Shown piece after piece: positions 5,723 to 12,424 of a DNA stretch of 12,424 nt. Within the stretch, counting starts at the first letter, position 1. Each line of letters begins with the position of its first letter. Origin of the DNA: Marinospirillum sp. (lineage in GTDB: Bacteria; Pseudomonadota; Gammaproteobacteria; Pseudomonadales; Halomonadaceae); contig NZ_JACUUA010000098.1 of assembly GCF_014859565.1 (NCBI RefSeq), forward strand, positions 1 through 12,424, in the 5' to 3' direction. The notes beneath the pieces were generated by a model. It saw only the letters and a program-made list of their open reading frames with translations. It did no database searches and was not told where the DNA came from. Made by a program: the position numbers and the translations under genes.

Positions 5723-7132
5723 TTAAGGATCGGATTTGATCAGCTTGCTGCGCCTCCCCGCCTGAGTGATCTGTTCAACCTGCGGTCTAAGCTCAAGGTC
5801 ATCAACCAACCCTTTAATCTGCTTTGTGCTGGCCGTCAGAAGCTTTCTGGCAACAACAGGCTGAGTCTCTTCGCTTGCACCCGGCAAAAGCGCCTTAGAC
5901 AAAACATGGCGCTCAGCAGTATCCAGTGCAGCAAAGTTGGATCGTCGTTGCTGCTCGGCAAACTCACGACTGGCGACTATGTGAAAAATATAATCAGTGA
6001 TCACGGGTGCCTGCGATTGGCTGACAAACTCCTTTTTCTTTTTGATCATCTGATAGCTTGAAAGAACGCCTGCCGAGGTCAGTGCATTGAGGGCTTTTTT
6101 GATAGTCGCCAGCTTATGTGAAATGCGCACAGGGTGATCTTCAGAAGCATCCTCTTCGAGTGTAATGACTGCACACGAAATCAGGAAGTGGCGGGCGTGC
6201 AAAGTAAATCCTCGCAGCTCTTCTGCAGCCGCATCATCAGCAACGTAAACGCTCGGCGCCCGAAAGATCTGGCAGAGAAATTTATAAAGCCTGCGACCCA
6301 CATACGAACTGATGCGGTAGTAAGTATCCAGATCATATATCCGATAGCTGGCCTGCTGTATGGCATCGCTGATCAACGGATGAAATTCTGCATAACAAAG
6401 GTCATCACTCCTGATTTCTTCATTGTTTTTTCGAATCATCATCCACTCTTCCCGGCGCACCAGTTTCAGCCGCGGCAGGAGCGATCCACGCTCAGTTACC
6501 GTCGTACCCTTGGCCGAGGTATAGGTCAGCGTTGATTGCGCTCCACTGAGCACGTCAAGCGCCTCAACCACTTGCACATGATTTAACCTGCACTGCATGA
6601 TGGATAAGAGGGATCGAATCGTAAACGCGGTGCCAGCACGACCATTGTTTATCAAGCCTCTGCTTGAGGTGGCCATCTTGATCAGCCCATCAAGCACCAT
6701 CTCCTCGCGAGGGCCGAGATCCCGCCAGTGGGAGCGGTTAATCAGCGCAGGGGCAATCGTAAGCTTATAGGCATTACCTCCGAACTGAACTGAATGCTGT
6801 CGGATCGGCTGAGTAGGCTGCGAACGCATGGGAACATACAGGTCTTTTTTATTCAGGTTAAACCAGGGGAGGGATGTGAATGCTGCAAAGCTATTTGACC
6901 AGTTCTGTCCGGCTTGTGAGCGCATCCGGTTGGGATGCAGTCCAAACAGCGCGATGTCAAAACTGCGACCGGTTCCAGGGTGCATATTTTCAGACGAAAC
7001 AACTTCATCCGAACGCACAGGATAAGTTGGCGGGGCTGTCCCAAGGACGGTAGCATCCAAGCTCAGTTGTTCAAAATGATCCTCGGGCTCAACTAACTTT
7101 CCCTGCGTATTTTTGATCGTTTTATCTGACAT
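5723..7132 (-). CDS. Plasmid replication initiator-like protein (469 aa)
   Basis: Start chosen at ATG 7132 (MSDKTIKNTQG). An in-frame ATG at 7177 would add 15 residues but lies inside a hairpin stem and gives an unlikely leader. Residues about 150-400 look like two winged-helix modules: EEMVLDGLIKMA...FTIRSLLSIM...VVEALDVLSG, then a second with YRIYDLDTYYRISSYVGRRLYKFLC and a basic segment MIKKKKEFVSQ. This arrangement resembles iteron-binding plasmid initiators; I could not pin the exact family. The gene follows parA-parB-176aa on the same strand and faces a repeat-rich non-coding stretch, as expected for rep. It lies 78 nt after the 176-aa gene with a strong hairpin in the gap, so its expression may be uncoupled or attenuated. 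The 20-nt motif overlaps codons 4-11. Confidence 0.7.
   Translation of the reverse strand: MSDKTIKNTQGKLVEPEDHFEQLSLDATVLGTAPPTYPVRSDEVVSSENMHPGTGRSFDIALFGLHPNRMRSQAGQNWSNSFAAFTSLPWFNLNKKDLYVPMRSQPTQPIRQHSVQFGGNAYKLTIAPALINRSHWRDLGPREEMVLDGLIKMATSSRGLINNGRAGTAFTIRSLLSIMQCRLNHVQVVEALDVLSGAQSTLTYTSAKGTTVTERGSLLPRLKLVRREEWMMIRKNNEEIRSDDLCYAEFHPLISDAIQQASYRIYDLDTYYRISSYVGRRLYKFLCQIFRAPSVYVADDAAAEELRGFTLHARHFLISCAVITLEEDASEDHPVRISHKLATIKKALNALTSAGVLSSYQMIKKKKEFVSQSQAPVITDYIFHIVASREFAEQQRRSNFAALDTAERHVLSKALLPGASEETQPVVARKLLTASTKQIKGLVDDLELRPQVEQITQAGRRSKLIKSDP
7101..7120 (+). repeat. 20-nt dispersed motif at the start of rep
   Basis: CCCTGCGTATTTTTGATCGT on the plus strand, identical over all 20 nt to 8243-8262 in parB. 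It begins within about 12 nt of the rep start codon, a position where a bound protein could repress rep. It encodes TIKNTQG in both genes. Confidence 0.7.
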
Positions 7133-7160
7133 ATCTTCTACTCGTAGAACTGTGCCTGTA

Positions 7161-7191
7161 CAAAAAAACAGAGGCAAGCTCTGTTTTTTTG
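7161..7191 (-). terminator. Bidirectional hairpin/terminator between the 176-aa gene and rep
   Basis: CAAAAAAACAGAG (7161-7173) and CTCTGTTTTTTTG (7179-7191) form a perfect 13-bp stem with a 5-nt loop, carrying A and T tracts on its flanks. It can terminate in either direction. On the minus strand it lies 20 nt past the stop of the 176-aa gene and 28 nt before the rep start, so it could end the par transcript or attenuate rep. Confidence 0.7.
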
Positions 7192-7210
7192 TGTGGTGAA
7201 CATCCCGCTT

Positions 7211-7741
7211 TTAAGCTGCGCCCTGTGCCAAAGTGCCCGAATACAGTTTGCGGCACAGGGCGGCCAGCGCTACCTCTTCTTCCGTGAAGGTTATTTTACT
7301 TGGCGTGGGCACTTGATTGATCAAAGTGACGCAATTGGCAATCGCTCGGTAAGCTTCAAGGCTGATTCGCGGCATGATCTCAACTTTTTTTCCTGGTTCA
7401 GCGAGCACCTGGCGTCCAAGCATCAAGGTTCCAAAAAAAATGCTTTGATCCGGATCGGGGCGATCCCATGCCGTTTGCCGAAACGACTCTAACAACAGTA
7501 ATTCACGGATTCCGGCTTCTATAAAGATACCCATTCTTGCATGGGTGCGCTTGAGTTCGTCGCGCAGTGCTGGTGTGATTTTTAAGCGCACCCGCAGGGT
7601 GTCTGCAGGCTGCTCCGGCATCTTGGATTGCGAAGGGAGAACGATGCTGGGGTCATGAATCCGCAGTCGCAAACCCTCTTGATTCACTGGTTTACGGCCA
7701 CGCTGGAGACCTTTTTTTCGGGTGCCTTCAATAAGCCTCAT
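7211..7741 (-). CDS. Unrecognised 176-aa protein, third gene of the par operon
   Basis: The ATG at 7741-7739 overlaps the parB TGA (ATGA), a standard sign of translational coupling. The basic N-terminus (residues 3-20, GTRKKGLQRGRKPVNQ) contains RGRKP, an AT-hook-like core, which would suit minor-groove DNA binding. The rest is helical, with a central LKITPALRDELKRTHARMGIFIEAGIREL segment that resembles the helical part of small ribbon-helix-helix or MobC-like proteins. I cannot assign a family. Its place in an unbroken parA-parB unit suggests a role in partition, copy control or regulation. The C-terminus ends 20 nt before the hairpin. Confidence 0.85.
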   Translation of the reverse strand: MRLIEGTRKKGLQRGRKPVNQEGLRLRIHDPSIVLPSQSKMPEQPADTLRVRLKITPALRDELKRTHARMGIFIEAGIRELLLLESFRQTAWDRPDPDQSIFFGTLMLGRQVLAEPGKKVEIMPRISLEAYRAIANCVTLINQVPTPSKITFTEEEVALAALCRKLYSGTLAQGAA

Positions 7742-9132
7742 GATTCACCCCGGCTAAAAAACATCTTGGCTATCAGTCTTTCAGGATCGCCCTCACCTAA
7801 AACAATGGCATCATACAGTAATTGATATTGATCCGGATTGATGGCCTGCACCGCCAATAGCTTATCGATCAAAAGTACGATGGCATCTGTACTGATTTGA
7901 ATGCTCTGCTGCCCAAGCTGAGGATAACCATCTTCAGAAGTCACATCGTCGTCATTTCCTGAATCAGGTCCCTGCTCCGGCTTCGGGTGACCTGAAGGTG
8001 GTTCTGATTCGCTTCCGAGATCTTCCATTAAGCGATGGATGGCTGCTCCGGCTTTATCTTCTTGTGCTGGCGGAACGTCAACAGCACTCGCTATCGGGTC
8101 GATATAACTGTCATCATCTTCAAGGCTGTCGTCCTCAGCCGATCCCGAGGCAGGGTTGGCCGGGGAGACTGAAGAAATTGCGTCCTTCGCAAGACCTTTG
8201 TCGTCTTGAGGCTTTGTGCCGGGATTTTTATGGTGATCATTACCCTGCGTATTTTTGATCGTATTGCTGGTTGGTGCCTGATCGGGCAGGGATAACGAGA
8301 GAGGATTATTCAGAAATGCATTCCAACCAGTTTCGTCTAACTCCTGGTCAAGAGCGTCTTTCAGCTGAGCCAGCGTTAGATTCGAGCCAAGATAGTGTGA
8401 AGGATTGATTTCAAAGGGTTTTGCAATCTCGCTAACCCACCTGATCAGAATGGCGCTTTTTTTTCGATTAACGCCTGTTTTTTCAACAAATTCTTTCGGT
8501 GTAATCGTGGCGTTGTTAACAGCCTGATAAGCATTAACCACCTGCTTAGCCATCAAAAGCTCCTCTATCAGCGATAAATCTTTGCGCTGATTGTTTTCAG
8601 TGCTCATGATGTAGAGCACCTCAAGCGTTTGAGCCTCAATGCTTGCCTGGCGGTCAGCCGGGGTGCGAATCACCGATGAAATCGATGCAACACCGGCAAG
8701 CAATGAAGCCACCCAGCGCCGGTGACCTGCACAGAGAATATATTGATTCAGCTTTCCGGGATAAGCCATCAGTACGACCGGCTGGAGAACGTCTTCATAC
8801 TGCTGGATGCTGGCAGCTAATTTAAGCGTCTCCTGAAGATCATCAATATCATGTGCGCTGAGCGAGTCGGCATCCATACCAAGCTGTGCCAAAAGCTCAT
8901 CCAAATTCGGAGTTGCTTGGCTCCAGTGCGCACTAAACAGCGCGATCAGTTTATCGTGATCATAGTCAATCAAGCGCAGTAGCGTAATCTCGCGGGCGTT
9001 TAACGGATTGGGATGGATGGTCGTCACCTTGCACTGCGCCATGGTACTTAGACGGCGCTTGGAATGAACCGCTGAGTCCGTCAAGGTGCTTCTGAATGTA
9101 TTGCGGCGCTTCTCGGATACAGTAGTAACCAT
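7738..9132 (-). CDS. parB: ParB-family partition protein (464 aa)
   Basis: Binds a centromere site and is moved by ParA. The start at 9132 has AAGGAG six nt upstream and follows the parA stop after one base; a longer frame from 9177 lacks such a signal. ParB Box I is seen as CAGHRRWVASLLAG (about 134-147) and Box II as TENNQRKDLSLIE (about 178-190). A helix-turn-helix region follows (TPKEFVEKTGVNRKKSAILIRWVSEIA, about 211-237). Residues about 280-400 form a long acidic, Pro/Ser/Asp-rich linker, with a small helical domain at the C-terminus (SIQISTDAIVLLIDKLLAVQAI), probably for dimerisation. The linker carries TIKNTQG at 291-297, encoded by a 20-nt sequence identical to one in rep. It is longer than chromosomal ParB (about 300 aa). 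Confidence 0.92.
   Translation of the reverse strand: MVTTVSEKRRNTFRSTLTDSAVHSKRRLSTMAQCKVTTIHPNPLNAREITLLRLIDYDHDKLIALFSAHWSQATPNLDELLAQLGMDADSLSAHDIDDLQETLKLAASIQQYEDVLQPVVLMAYPGKLNQYILCAGHRRWVASLLAGVASISSVIRTPADRQASIEAQTLEVLYIMSTENNQRKDLSLIEELLMAKQVVNAYQAVNNATITPKEFVEKTGVNRKKSAILIRWVSEIAKPFEINPSHYLGSNLTLAQLKDALDQELDETGWNAFLNNPLSLSLPDQAPTSNTIKNTQGNDHHKNPGTKPQDDKGLAKDAISSVSPANPASGSAEDDSLEDDDSYIDPIASAVDVPPAQEDKAGAAIHRLMEDLGSESEPPSGHPKPEQGPDSGNDDDVTSEDGYPQLGQQSIQISTDAIVLLIDKLLAVQAINPDQYQLLYDAIVLGEGDPERLIAKMFFSRGES
8243..8262 (+). repeat. 20-nt dispersed motif inside parB
   Basis: CCCTGCGTATTTTTGATCGT, identical to the copy at 7101-7120 including all synonymous positions. It falls in the disordered acidic linker of ParB, where peptide constraint should be low, which favours a DNA-level role. 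Confidence 0.7.
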
Positions 9133-9133
9133 A

Positions 9134-10114
9134 TTATGCTCCTTGGACGGTTTTCTTTGTGCGCTTGGTGGCAGCATGGATATTCAATTCCTGTCGCGCC
9201 CGTTCTGTTTTTTTCAAAGACTTCACCTGCTCATCAAATCCGATCCAAGTGGCAACCTCGATGCCAAATTTTGTCCAGATTTTGCGCAGAGGGTCATTGG
9301 GCGACAGTCCATCGGGGCTGAATGGGTTGGCACCGATCATATCCAGGTCTTTGATTGACGCTCTGTGTGGTATTTCCGACAGTAAGAGCTCTTTGTAAAC
9401 AGGACTATCCTTCAACTCCTTTAGTACGTCTTGGTGGACACCCATGCGACGATCTACCTGATTCGGAATCAGACGCAAGCTGTAATCGCGCTGCGTATGG
9501 CTTTCACGCATGGCGTTAAGGGCGCGTGTAGCGCTAATGCCGTCCATTGATTTGCGCTCAAGCAACATGGGAACGAGGATGTGCGTGGCTGCAAAATTGG
9601 CATTTTGAGAGCAGGTGTCCACTGCTGGAGGTGTGTCAATAATAATCAGGTCATAAGAGTTGATCAGTTCGAGATTTTCAGGGTCATTGAGGATCTCGTC
9701 CAGTCGATACAAATCACCGGCATACATCATGTCATAGGATGACAGCAGGCCCGTTGATGGCACCAATTCCAATCCATCAACACGGGTTGCATAGGGCATT
9801 AAAACGCCCTCAACCAATGTCTCATACATGGAGTAGGGGTGGCCGTACATCGGGTGATCAGGCGGATTAACACTGTTGGGGTACATTGCCAGCGGACTGT
9901 CTGCCGGGTGATTAAACTGAGGTCGGTCATCCATCTCGATCATCGACGCACTGTAGTTGCCTTGAGGATCAAGATCAAAAGCCAATACTCTCATGCCGAG
10001 AACACGGGTAAAGAAAAATGACAGCAGCTGAGCCAGCGTTGATTTTCCGACCCCGCCTTTGTGGTTGGTCAGCGCCAGTACCGGTGTCTTGATTGCACGA
10101 TTACTAAAATCCAT
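9134..10114 (-). CDS. parA: ParA-family partition ATPase (326 aa)
   Basis: ATP-dependent, DNA-binding Walker-type ATPase that positions ParB-bound DNA. Start chosen at ATG 10114 with GAGGG at 10119-10123; the frame is open to 10213, but that leader has no signal. The deviant Walker A is KGGVGKST (19-26) with the signature Lys in KGGVGK. DLDPQGN (47-53) and Walker B DLIIIDTPP (155-163) follow. There is no N-terminal helix-turn-helix, so it is not of the IncP1/P1-type (Ia) arrangement, and autoregulation by ParA itself is less certain. It has a longer than usual segment (about 60-110) rich in Pro, Met and Tyr between the two motif groups. The stop is one base from the parB start. Confidence 0.95.
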   Translation of the reverse strand: MDFSNRAIKTPVLALTNHKGGVGKSTLAQLLSFFFTRVLGMRVLAFDLDPQGNYSASMIEMDDRPQFNHPADSPLAMYPNSVNPPDHPMYGHPYSMYETLVEGVLMPYATRVDGLELVPSTGLLSSYDMMYAGDLYRLDEILNDPENLELINSYDLIIIDTPPAVDTCSQNANFAATHILVPMLLERKSMDGISATRALNAMRESHTQRDYSLRLIPNQVDRRMGVHQDVLKELKDSPVYKELLLSEIPHRASIKDLDMIGANPFSPDGLSPNDPLRKIWTKFGIEVATWIGFDEQVKSLKKTERARQELNIHAATKRTKKTVQGA

Positions 10115-10184
10115 AAAGCCCTCACTCGTGGTATCTCTGTCAGTTGCTGAAAGATTGCTTCGTTTTGGGTATTCCCATGCTTGA

Positions 10185-10213
10185 ATCATGCGATAGCAAG
10201 GGCGTAAAATCAA
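10185..10213 (-). promoter_or_regulatory. Candidate parA promoter
   Basis: On the minus strand, TTGATT (10213-10208) and CATGAT (10190-10185) are 17 bp apart, each matching four of six sigma-70 consensus bases. The 22-bp repeats lie immediately upstream. It is a weak match, supported mainly by spacing and position about 70 nt before the parA start. Confidence 0.35.
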
Positions 10214-10215
10214 GA

Positions 10216-10281
10216 TTATGGAAGTTTAAATAAGCTATTTTGGAAGTATTTAATGCTTGTTTTGGAAGTTTTGTCAGTCAC
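10216..10281 (+). repeat. Three tandem 22-bp repeats (TTWTGGAAGTWTW) between parA and the 175-aa gene
   Basis: GGAAGT occurs at 10220, 10242 and 10264, exactly 22 bp apart, each within TT(A/T)TGGAAGT(T/A)T. The flanking sequence of each unit is AT-rich but not conserved. The 22-bp period places all three on the same face of the helix. They sit between the divergent parA and 175-aa genes, upstream of the parA promoter candidate and just before the 175-aa start, so they could serve as an operator for either gene or as part of a centromere (parS) cluster. Confidence 0.65.
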
Positions 10282-10296
10282 AAAAAGGGTCGGGTT

Positions 10297-10824
10297 ATGG
10301 CACTTATCCCAGAAAAGATTTTAAAAATCATGCGCATGAATAGCAGCGAGTCAGTGAGGCGCAAACCGACTCCTTTTGACGATGCCAGCCTTGCGTTTTT
10401 TCTGCACTGGATCAAAAGCAGCAGAAATGCAGAGCTCCACGAGTCCATAACCGCATCAGGCTGGACATACGAACAAATGACTCATAGCCTGAACTTGCTG
10501 CTCTACAAGATTAAAGACATGGAAGACATGGGGTTAAGTACAGATAGGGAGCTCTTTATTTTGGTGCTGCATGGAGCGCTCAAGCCAGCAACTTATCAAC
10601 TGATGCTGCGCGCCTTTCGTGCTCGACGGCTACGCAACGAGAGTAAGCTGGTACTAGATAACCAGGATCGACTGTTGATTGATCAAATCGACCAGCTGGC
10701 TGAAGCTATGGGGATTCAGCGATCCAAATCACTGGATGGTGCCAGTGTTCAGCGCAAAGCCTGCCTGAAAGCTTTGATTGAAATGGCTCTGCCAGCCTTC
10801 AGCGGGGGAGGCGATCAAGAATAA
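10297..10824 (+). CDS. Unrecognised 175-aa protein divergent from parA
   Basis: Start chosen at ATG 10297 (MALIPEKILK), which follows AAAGGGTCGGG; the frame is open to 10240, but an upstream start would lie inside the 22-bp repeats. The product is basic and helical, with no signal peptide or membrane segment. Residues about 100-150 (ATYQLMLRAFRARRLRNESKLVLDNQDRLLIDQID) are rich in Arg and could bind nucleic acid. A short tail SGGGDQE ends it. I do not recognise a family. Its divergent position from parA across shared repeats suggests a regulator or accessory maintenance protein; that is inference from context. It is followed 63 nt later by the 222-aa gene. Confidence 0.75.
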   Translation: MALIPEKILKIMRMNSSESVRRKPTPFDDASLAFFLHWIKSSRNAELHESITASGWTYEQMTHSLNLLLYKIKDMEDMGLSTDRELFILVLHGALKPATYQLMLRAFRARRLRNESKLVLDNQDRLLIDQIDQLAEAMGIQRSKSLDGASVQRKACLKALIEMALPAFSGGGDQE

Positions 10825-10887
10825 CGAATGAGGCTATGCTGTGGTTGAACCTTGTATTTCGACCTGACCTGCATTGGAGTAACCGCT

Positions 10888-11556
10888 ATGCCAGAATTTA
10901 AGATTTCCAGTAAAGTTACCGACGCCACAAATGCTGCGATTGATAACTTCAGTACATTGAAAGGACTGTTTAAAGGCGGTGTTGAAGGTACCGGCCTTGA
11001 GGCTGAGGGCGGCGCTTTAGGCCCTAGCGCTAAGTCCTTCCTGTTTAAAGACACATCCATTGTCGATCACATTGAAGAAATCACCGATTTGCTATCTGCT
11101 TATTCCGCACAAGCTTCAGTGGCTACATCCGTGCTCCGCTTTGTTCCTGGAATAAGCAAGCTAAACAAATTCATCAATCTAGTGGTAGACCCATTACTAA
11201 AAGCAGGTGATGGCGGTGCAAAAATTGCGCAAAACATCCGTGATGCCTTTTCTTCTGCCAAGGATAACGTGGTGGATACCCTGCAAAACAGTATTTCCGA
11301 TAACCAGGATCTGCTCGACAATGACAGCGGCTTTGATGATCTTGATGAGGTGGAGCAGCGCCTCGCGCTTGAATTACTGCTTGAGCAGGAAGAATCGGAA
11401 ATCAAGCGGATGCTGGGCAGTCTGGATGATACCGAAAGCACTATCGATGCCGGTGGATCAAGTGCCTTGAATGCGGTAATGAAAGCAGCCATGCATGCAC
11501 GCACCATGACACTGGATCCAACGCACAGCATGAATCAGGTTCCCGGCATGGGCTGA
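10888..11556 (+). CDS. Unrecognised acidic 222-aa protein
   Basis: Start: ATG at 10888 with GGAG at 10876-10879. The frame is open 12 codons upstream but without a better signal. Residues 25-50 are Gly-rich; about 55-105 contains two amphipathic or mildly hydrophobic helices (SVLRFVPGISKLNKFINLVVDPLL). Residues about 125-180 form a strongly acidic coiled-coil-like stretch (VEQRLALELLLEQEESEIKRML). There is no clear membrane segment or signal peptide, and no family I recognise. Composition resembles secreted-effector-like or scaffold proteins, but nothing here proves it. It is followed by a perfect terminator, 16 nt after the stop. Confidence 0.75.
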   Translation: MPEFKISSKVTDATNAAIDNFSTLKGLFKGGVEGTGLEAEGGALGPSAKSFLFKDTSIVDHIEEITDLLSAYSAQASVATSVLRFVPGISKLNKFINLVVDPLLKAGDGGAKIAQNIRDAFSSAKDNVVDTLQNSISDNQDLLDNDSGFDDLDEVEQRLALELLLEQEESEIKRMLGSLDDTESTIDAGGSSALNAVMKAAMHARTMTLDPTHSMNQVPGMG

Positions 11557-11572
11557 TTTGTTCTTGATCCTG

Positions 11573-11600
11573 AAAAAAACCGGCGAAAGCCGGTTTTTTT
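11573..11600. terminator. Strong bidirectional intrinsic terminator
   Basis: A perfect CCGGC / GCCGG stem with a GAAA tetraloop is flanked by seven A on one side and seven T on the other. It can end both the plus-strand 222-aa transcript and the minus-strand transcript that ends at 11622. Confidence 0.93.
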
Positions 11601-11621
11601 GATTGGAATTTGGAAGAAGTG

Positions 11622-12000
11622 CTACACAAATTGGGTGAGCGGGTTTACCTGAATGCCCTTGGCTTGAAAATCCTCTGCTATTTGCTTGAAAGCTCCTGGG
11701 TGCCACTCCGCGCCCACCAAGTCCAGCTCATTAATCTCGGCATTCTGCAGCAGCTCAATCAGGCGTTGATCAACGCAAGAGACAGCATTTTTGTCGACCA
11801 GAACACCGCCCGGGAGCAGGTCGAAGGAGAGCTCGAAACCGTGGCTCTTGTACGGAATGGGAGAGGGCGTGCAATCGGGAACGCCAGGCATCGAGTGCTG
11901 GCGGGTTACAATCACCAAATCGTAATCCAATAGGGAGCTGCTCTGAATGAAAGCCAGCAAAGGCCTGCTGCAAATCAGCGATCAAAAGCACCTTTGGCAT
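11622..12000 (-). pseudogene. Isochorismatase/cysteine-hydrolase-like gene interrupted by a frameshift
   Basis: The start is well supported: ATG at 12000 with AGGAGG in the overlap with the upstream stop. The first frame gives MPKVLLIADLQQAFAGF, like the first strand and catalytic-Asp motif of the isochorismatase-like fold (LLIIDMQ.DF), but then diverges and stops at 11770. The plausible continuation is in the +1 frame: LLDYDLVIVTRQHSMPGVPD, VLVDKNAVSC (a DK motif), and LDLVGAEWHPGAFKQIAEDFQAKGIQV, ending at TAG 11622. A switch near 11945-11965 would join them into a compact beta-alpha-beta start of about 125 aa. The usual catalytic Cys position is not Cys (GAEWHPGAF). Either a decayed gene, a sequencing error, or a recoding event; no obvious slippery site is seen. 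Confidence 0.55.
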
Positions 12001-12001
12001 C

Positions 12002-12367
12002 TTAACCTCCTATTGATGGACCGGATTGATCCATCCCGGGTTCACTAGAGCGACCACGACCCATAACAATTTCAACTAGCGCTCCTGAAAAGCCGGGTGC
12101 TTTGGCAGCATGCTCTTCGATGGCCGGGGTGCCTTGCATGGCTCCAATCTCCTTGGCTTTATCCGCCATTTGCGGACCAAAAATTGAATCCTTGATTTTA
12201 CTGCACTGATCCATGATCTCGGTCACGCCCTTGAAGGCTGTTTGGGCTGTTTCAAGCGCATATTTGATCTTGGCCATGCCTGTGACGGCAGTTCCGGCTG
12301 CAGCGGTGGCAGCGGTTCCCGTTGTAGTCATGCCCGCTACAGCAGCAAAAACGAGTGGGGCTGGCAT
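12002..12367 (-). CDS. Unrecognised 121-aa Ala/Gly-rich small protein
   Basis: Start: ATG at 12367 with GAGGG upstream. Residues 1-30 are a weakly hydrophobic, Ala/Gly/Thr-rich segment (VFAAVAGMTTTGTAATAAAG), too rich in Thr and Gly for a confident membrane span and without a charged n-region, though a short hydrophobic hairpin is possible. The rest is hydrophilic (IKYALETAQTAFKGVTEIMDQ) with a Gly/Ser/Pro-rich tail. I do not recognise a family. The stop (12004-12002) overlaps the Shine-Dalgarno of the next gene, whose ATG starts one base after it, so the two are translationally coupled. Upstream, 12368-12424 shows no further gene or clear promoter. Confidence 0.75.
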   Translation of the reverse strand: MPAPLVFAAVAGMTTTGTAATAAAGTAVTGMAKIKYALETAQTAFKGVTEIMDQCSKIKDSIFGPQMADKAKEIGAMQGTPAIEEHAAKAPGFSGALVEIVMGRGRSSEPGMDQSGPSIGG

Positions 12368-12424
12368 TTTTTACCCTCAAACCGATAGTAAAACCCTTGG
12401 GGCTGTGCTTCGAAACAGGAAATA

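Noticed and set aside
10115..10213. N-terminal extension of ParA to the upstream ATG at 10213
   Set aside because: The start at 10114 has a good GAGGG site and ParA homology begins right after it; the extension overlaps the candidate promoter.
10216..10281. CRISPR array
   Set aside because: The conserved core is only about 10 bp with a 22-bp period, far too short for repeat plus spacer, and there are no cas genes.
11100..11531. Minus-strand 143-aa ORF opposite the 222-aa gene
   Set aside because: Its Ser/Arg-rich composition is the antisense shadow of the acidic 222-aa gene, and it has no ribosome binding site.
12005..12030. Hairpin GATGGA/TCCATC near the end of the 121-aa gene
   Set aside because: Only six base pairs with a nine-nt loop inside coding sequence; not distinguishable from chance.

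Overview
The window looks like the backbone and flanking accessory genes of a plasmid, chromid or plasmid-like integrative element from a proteobacterium, most likely a gammaproteobacterium. This rests on the gene families and on Gram-negative features: an outer-membrane barrel C-terminus ending in Phe, Shine-Dalgarno starts, and a ParA/ParB/Rep cluster. I cannot name the genus. I saw no rRNA, tRNA, CRISPR array or recognisable transposase.

Layout. (1) 3-203 is the 3' end of an outer-membrane-barrel-like gene, followed by a clear intrinsic terminator; a doubtful small minus-strand ORF follows. (2) 610-3320 is a plus-strand, closely spaced set of three genes: a DUF559/Vsr-like nuclease-fold protein (182 aa), an unrecognised 435-aa protein, and a 261-aa protein with two hydrophobic segments. 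(3) 3383-5247 is a minus-strand pair: a 138-aa helical protein followed by a soluble diguanylate cyclase with intact GGEEF and I-site. (4) 5248-5722 is a non-coding, repeat-rich stretch with DnaA-box-like 9-mers, palindromes and 44-bp-spaced iteron-like motifs; it is the best candidate for the replication origin. (5) 5723-10114 is a minus-strand maintenance cluster in transcription order parA, parB, a 176-aa protein, and a replication-initiator-like gene. The first three genes abut or overlap; a strong hairpin separates the last. (6) Three 22-bp-spaced repeats lie upstream of parA, between it and a divergent 175-aa gene. (7) 10888-11556 encodes an acidic 222-aa protein, ended by a strong terminator. 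(8) On the minus strand at the right end are a 121-aa protein and a translationally coupled, apparently frameshifted cysteine-hydrolase-like gene.

Four non-coding signals stand out. A 72-bp imperfect dyad occurs twice (3303-3374 and 5368-5439), aligns without gaps in the same orientation, shows compensatory changes in its arms, and exactly brackets the diguanylate cyclase pair. A 17-20-nt motif (core ACGATCAAAAATACGCA) is identical over 20 nt in rep and parB, and near-identical twice in the 435-aa gene, once in a different reading frame. A weaker form of this motif lies in the putative origin, in register with two others at 44-bp spacing. The 22-bp repeats upstream of parA are the fourth. Together they suggest that DNA-binding proteins of the maintenance system (Rep and/or ParB) recognise sites across the region. 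That link is inference.

How the genes may work together: ParA, ParB and Rep would keep the replicon. The 176-aa and 175-aa proteins may be accessory or regulatory, judged only by position. The c-di-GMP pair may be cargo or a signalling module carried by the element. The functions of the 435-, 261-, 222- and 121-aa proteins are not recognisable from sequence alone.
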